From assembly GCA_903827075.1 (NCBI GenBank), contig CAIKGX010000115.1, positions 1 through 9,305 on the forward strand: 9,305 nucleotides of DNA, given 5' to 3'. The number at the start of each line of letters is the position of its first letter. Positions within the stretch are counted from its first letter, which is position 1. A program made the position numbers and the translations under genes. The notes beneath the pieces are model-generated. The model did not search any database. It was given only the letters and a program-made list of their open reading frames with translations, and had not been told where the DNA came from. Of the stretch, positions 6,645 to 9,305 are shown piece after piece. The DNA comes from an uncultured beta proteobacterium (GTDB taxonomy: Bacteria; Pseudomonadota; Gammaproteobacteria; Burkholderiales; Burkholderiaceae).

Positions 6645-8510
6645 TTATATTTCCGCAACATTCTTACCGGCTAAAGCCTTCTGAATACTGGCATTCATCC
6701 GCTTTTGCGCAAACTCATCGGTTGCCTTAGCAGCGTGATCTACTGCTTTACGTAAAACAGCACTATCGACTGCATCATTCAGAATCTGTTGAAGAACAGC
6801 CATCTCTTGATCAACTGCAATTTGCTCTTGGGCATTAAGCAAACTACGATCACTATTTAAGGCGTTTTGCACTGCATCTAATAAACGCTGTGCATTGACC
6901 TGCTCTTCGCGCAAGGATCTCGCCAAGAGATCGACCTTAGCAGAAGAAAATCCATCCTGAAGCATGCGGGTGATTTCAGAATCCGTTAAGCCATAGGAAG
7001 GCTTGATATCAATCGATGCCTGCACACCCGAGCCCATCTCTGTTGCGCTAACTGAAAGCAAACCATCGGCATCCACCTGAAATGTCACCCGAATACGCGC
7101 CGCACCAGCAGCCATCGGTGGAATGCCGCGTAACTCAAACTTACCTAATGATCTACAGTCTTGCACCAACTCACGCTCGCCCTGCACCACCTGAATGGCT
7201 AATGCAGTCTGACCATCTTTAAATGTAGTGAAATCCTGTGCCCGCGCAACCGGAATGGGGGTGTTCCGAGGGATGATTTTTTCTACTAGCCCGCCCATGG
7301 TTTCAATGCCAAGGGATAGCGGAATGACATCTAGCAGGAGCCATTCGTCATCCTTGCTTTGATTGCCGGCCAATAAATCTGCTTGCATCGCAGCGCCTAA
7401 GGCAACTACTTGATCAGGGTTGAGATTGTTCAAGGGTTTGGTACCAAATAATTCACCGACAGCACGCTGAACATGAGGCATGCGGGTTGCACCGCCCACC
7501 ATCACAACACCTTTAACGTCTTCAGCCTTCAGACCAGCATCACGTAAGGCCTTCTTTACGGCAACTAATGTTTTATTAATCAAGTTCTGAGTAATCTCAA
7601 AGAACTGTGCTTGACTAACGCCTACATTAACTACCGTACCATCGATAAGCGTTTCATGAACCCGCGCCAAAGGGCTATGACTAAGCTGCTCTTTTGCATG
7701 GTTGCAAGAGAGTAATAATTTACGATGATCTGAAATAGACAGTGGTGGCAACTTGGCCTGCTCAATCACCCAGCAATAGAGGCGATGATCAAAGTCATCT
7801 CCACCTAATGCAGAATCACCACCAGTAGACAGCACCTCGAATACACCCCTACTCATACGCAAAATCGAGATGTCAAATGTTCCGCCGCCTAAGTCATAGA
7901 CAGCGTAGATTCCTTCGGAGGCATTATCAAGTCCGTAAGCTATGGCAGCGGCGGTAGGCTCATTGAGTAAACGCAATACTTCGATACCCGCCAACTTAGC
8001 AGCATCTTTAGTTGCCTGACGCTGAGCGTCATCAAAATACGCCGGCACTGTAATTACAGCACCCACAATCTCATCACTGACCGAATCTTCAGCTAGCTGA
8101 CGCAAACGCGCCAAAATCTCAGCCGATACTTCAATAGGACTTTTGTCGCCAGCAACTGTTCTTAACTTCAACATGCCTGGTTCATCAACAAAGTCGTAGG
8201 GTGTGCTTTCAATATTCTCGACGTCGACAATACCCCGACCCATGAAGCGCTTCACAGAGAGAATCGTATTTTTTGGATCAGAAACGATACTTTCTAAAGC
8301 TTCAAAACCAGCCTGAGTTCGACCATTTTGCAGGTAACGTACAACTGAAGGCAATAACTCACGCCCCTCTGAATCGGGCAGTACCTTAGGCAGTGCATCG
8401 CGCACGATCGCTACCAAAGAATTGGTTGTTCCTAAATCAATGCCAACGGCAATCCGTCGTTGATGAGGAGCAAGCGATTTACCGGGTTCGGAGATTTGTA
8501 ATAAGGCCAT
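6645..8510 (-). CDS. hscA: Fe-S protein assembly chaperone HscA (Hsp70 family)
   Basis: This 621-residue specialised Hsp70 uses ATP hydrolysis, stimulated by HscB, to release Fe-S clusters from IscU to acceptor proteins. The nucleotide-binding domain covers about 20-390, with GIDLGTTNS (23-31), NEPTAAAIAYGLD (183-195), YDLGGGTFDISI (205-216) and VGGATRMP (338-345). The interdomain linker is LLLDVIPLSLGIET (391-404), and the substrate-binding beta domain and helical lid follow to the end. The start MALLQISEPG...APHQRR is nearly the same as E. coli HscA (616 residues), which fixes the ATG and separates it from DnaK. It lies 17 bp after hscB. No Shine-Dalgarno is visible before the ATG (ACTCAAACCCC), so it may rely on coupling to hscB translation. 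No motif is missing. Confidence 0.97.
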   Translation of the reverse strand: MALLQISEPGKSLAPHQRRIAVGIDLGTTNSLVAIVRDALPKVLPDSEGRELLPSVVRYLQNGRTQAGFEALESIVSDPKNTILSVKRFMGRGIVDVENIESTPYDFVDEPGMLKLRTVAGDKSPIEVSAEILARLRQLAEDSVSDEIVGAVITVPAYFDDAQRQATKDAAKLAGIEVLRLLNEPTAAAIAYGLDNASEGIYAVYDLGGGTFDISILRMSRGVFEVLSTGGDSALGGDDFDHRLYCWVIEQAKLPPLSISDHRKLLLSCNHAKEQLSHSPLARVHETLIDGTVVNVGVSQAQFFEITQNLINKTLVAVKKALRDAGLKAEDVKGVVMVGGATRMPHVQRAVGELFGTKPLNNLNPDQVVALGAAMQADLLAGNQSKDDEWLLLDVIPLSLGIETMGGLVEKIIPRNTPIPVARAQDFTTFKDGQTALAIQVVQGERELVQDCRSLGKFELRGIPPMAAGAARIRVTFQVDADGLLSVSATEMGSGVQASIDIKPSYGLTDSEITRMLQDGFSSAKVDLLARSLREEQVNAQRLLDAVQNALNSDRSLLNAQEQIAVDQEMAVLQQILNDAVDSAVLRKAVDHAAKATDEFAQKRMNASIQKALAGKNVAEI

Positions 8511-8527
8511 GGGGTTTGAGTGTAAAG

Positions 8528-9067
8528 CTATACCAAAGCAGCAATAGCATCATCAAGCTCGATTTCGAACTTGTTTATAAAAAGTAAACCCCTTAAGAGC
8601 TCGGCTGCCCGTTCATAATTAGCCGCTCCGTCAATAGCTTGGGTTAACTCAGTTAATGTTTCTTTTTTAGAGTCACCAACTTCTTGCGCCAACACTTCAA
8701 GAGCGGCTAGATCTTCTTCTTGATCTTCTAAACTTTCACGCCAGTCCATCTGCTTCATTAAAAATGCAGCAGGCATAGCCGTGTTGGTTTCTAGATTGGC
8801 ATTCACCCCATGGATCCGGCAAAGATACAAACCGCGTGAAATGGGGTTTTTAAGAGTTTGAAACGCGGTATTTGCGTACGTTGCCATTTGCATAGCTAGA
8901 CGCCGTTCAGAGTCACTGCCACGAGCATGGCGATCCGGATGTACTTCTTTTTGAATAGCGAGATAAGCCTGATCTAAAGCAGGCAAATCGATTTGAAATT
9001 CCTGATCTAAACCAAAGAAGCGAAAGTAATTATCAGACGCGGAAGGATTCGCCACAACCACACTCAT
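8528..9067 (-). CDS. hscB: Fe-S protein assembly co-chaperone HscB (J protein)
   Basis: This 179-residue J protein delivers IscU to HscA and stimulates its ATPase. The N-terminal J domain (about 12-85) begins NYFRFFGLDQEFQIDLPALD and carries the HPD motif at 43-45 (KEVHPDRHARGS). The C-terminal helical domain (about 95-179) is the IscU-binding part, with the typical FLMKQMDWRE segment and ending LLFINKFEIELDDAIAALV. E. coli HscB is 171 residues and begins at MDYFTLFGL, so this protein has roughly eleven extra N-terminal residues. With the ATG at 9067 it overlaps the end of iscA by 35 bp. GTG codons 3 and 5 are alternative starts, but no start codon lies between the overlap and the J domain, so overlap cannot be avoided. 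No strong ribosome site is visible. Confidence 0.93.
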   Translation of the reverse strand: MSVVVANPSASDNYFRFFGLDQEFQIDLPALDQAYLAIQKEVHPDRHARGSDSERRLAMQMATYANTAFQTLKNPISRGLYLCRIHGVNANLETNTAMPAAFLMKQMDWRESLEDQEEDLAALEVLAQEVGDSKKETLTELTQAIDGAANYERAAELLRGLLFINKFEIELDDAIAALV

Positions 9068-9305
9068 CTTTTACGTTTGGATTTTGAAACTTAAAACCCT
9101 CATTCAATCCTTCGCGTACGAAATCTAATTCCGTTCCATCTAAATAGGCCAAGCTTTTAGGGTCAACAAATACTTTGATGCCGTTAGATTCAAACATGGT
9201 GTCTTCTGGAGCGGCTTCATCTACATACTCCAATTGATAAGCCAAACCGGAGCAGCCTGTGGTGCGAACACCCAAGCGTAAGCCACAGCCTTTGCCACGC
9301 TTTTC
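9033..9305 (-). CDS. iscA: Iron-sulfur cluster assembly protein IscA, 5' end outside the window
   Basis: This is an A-type Fe-S carrier protein that holds iron or an Fe-S cluster for transfer to apoproteins. The frame is open to the window end; 90 residues are visible and about 17 N-terminal residues are missing against the 107 of E. coli IscA. The three conserved cysteines are present: one in TTGCSG and two in the C-terminal CGC of KDECGCGESFRV. LDFVREGLNEGFKFQNPNVK is close to the E. coli sequence and favours IscA over ErpA or SufA. The TTG at 9275 is an internal leucine codon (LGVRTTG), not the start. Its last 35 bases are shared in another frame with the start of hscB, and iscU is expected upstream beyond the right edge. 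Confidence 0.95.
   Translation of the reverse strand, partial: EKRGKGCGLRLGVRTTGCSGLAYQLEYVDEAAPEDTMFESNGIKVFVDPKSLAYLDGTELDFVREGLNEGFKFQNPNVKDECGCGESFRV

Noticed and set aside
6442..6730. Plus-strand open frames across the fdx-hscA junction
   Set aside because: Antisense to fdx and hscA, with no family resemblance or ribosome site.

Overview
The window looks like chromosomal DNA of a betaproteobacterium, most likely of the Burkholderiaceae. A freshwater Polynucleobacter-like genome is my best guess, from the moderate GC content, the compact gene packing and the protein sequences; no search was run. All genes are intact except the two cut by the window edges. There are no tRNA or rRNA genes, CRISPR arrays, insertion sequences or prophage genes that I can see.

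Layout: (1) 1-834, plus strand, is the 3' part of cysN (sulfate adenylyltransferase GTPase subunit). (2) 826-3531, minus strand, is a two-gene chemosensory operon: a CheA histidine kinase with two tandem C-terminal CheW-like domains, followed with no gap (TAAATG) by a CheW adaptor whose end overlaps the end of cysN. (3) 3532-3669 is a 138-bp divergent promoter region with a perfect 6-5-6 inverted repeat. (4) 3670-5298, plus strand, is a two-transmembrane methyl-accepting chemotaxis protein. (5) 5299-5564 is non-coding and holds a strong UUCG-loop terminator oriented for leftward transcripts. (6) 5565-9305, minus strand, is the distal half of an isc iron-sulfur cluster operon in the order iscA (cut by the window end), hscB, hscA, fdx, followed closely by a type II haloacid-dehalogenase-like gene where iscX stands in Escherichia coli.

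Working together: the receptor, CheA and CheW make a minimal signalling array (receptor-adaptor-kinase), but the window has no CheY, CheB or CheR, so the output and adaptation parts must lie elsewhere or differ. IscA, the HscB/HscA co-chaperone and chaperone pair, and the [2Fe-2S] ferredoxin act with IscS/IscU, presumably encoded just beyond the right edge, to build and transfer Fe-S clusters.

I found no clearly new biological system. The points most worth a second look are the double-CheW CheA with no P2 domain and no local partners, the possible operator between cheA and the receptor gene, the HAD gene attached to the isc operon, and the 35-nt iscA/hscB overlap.
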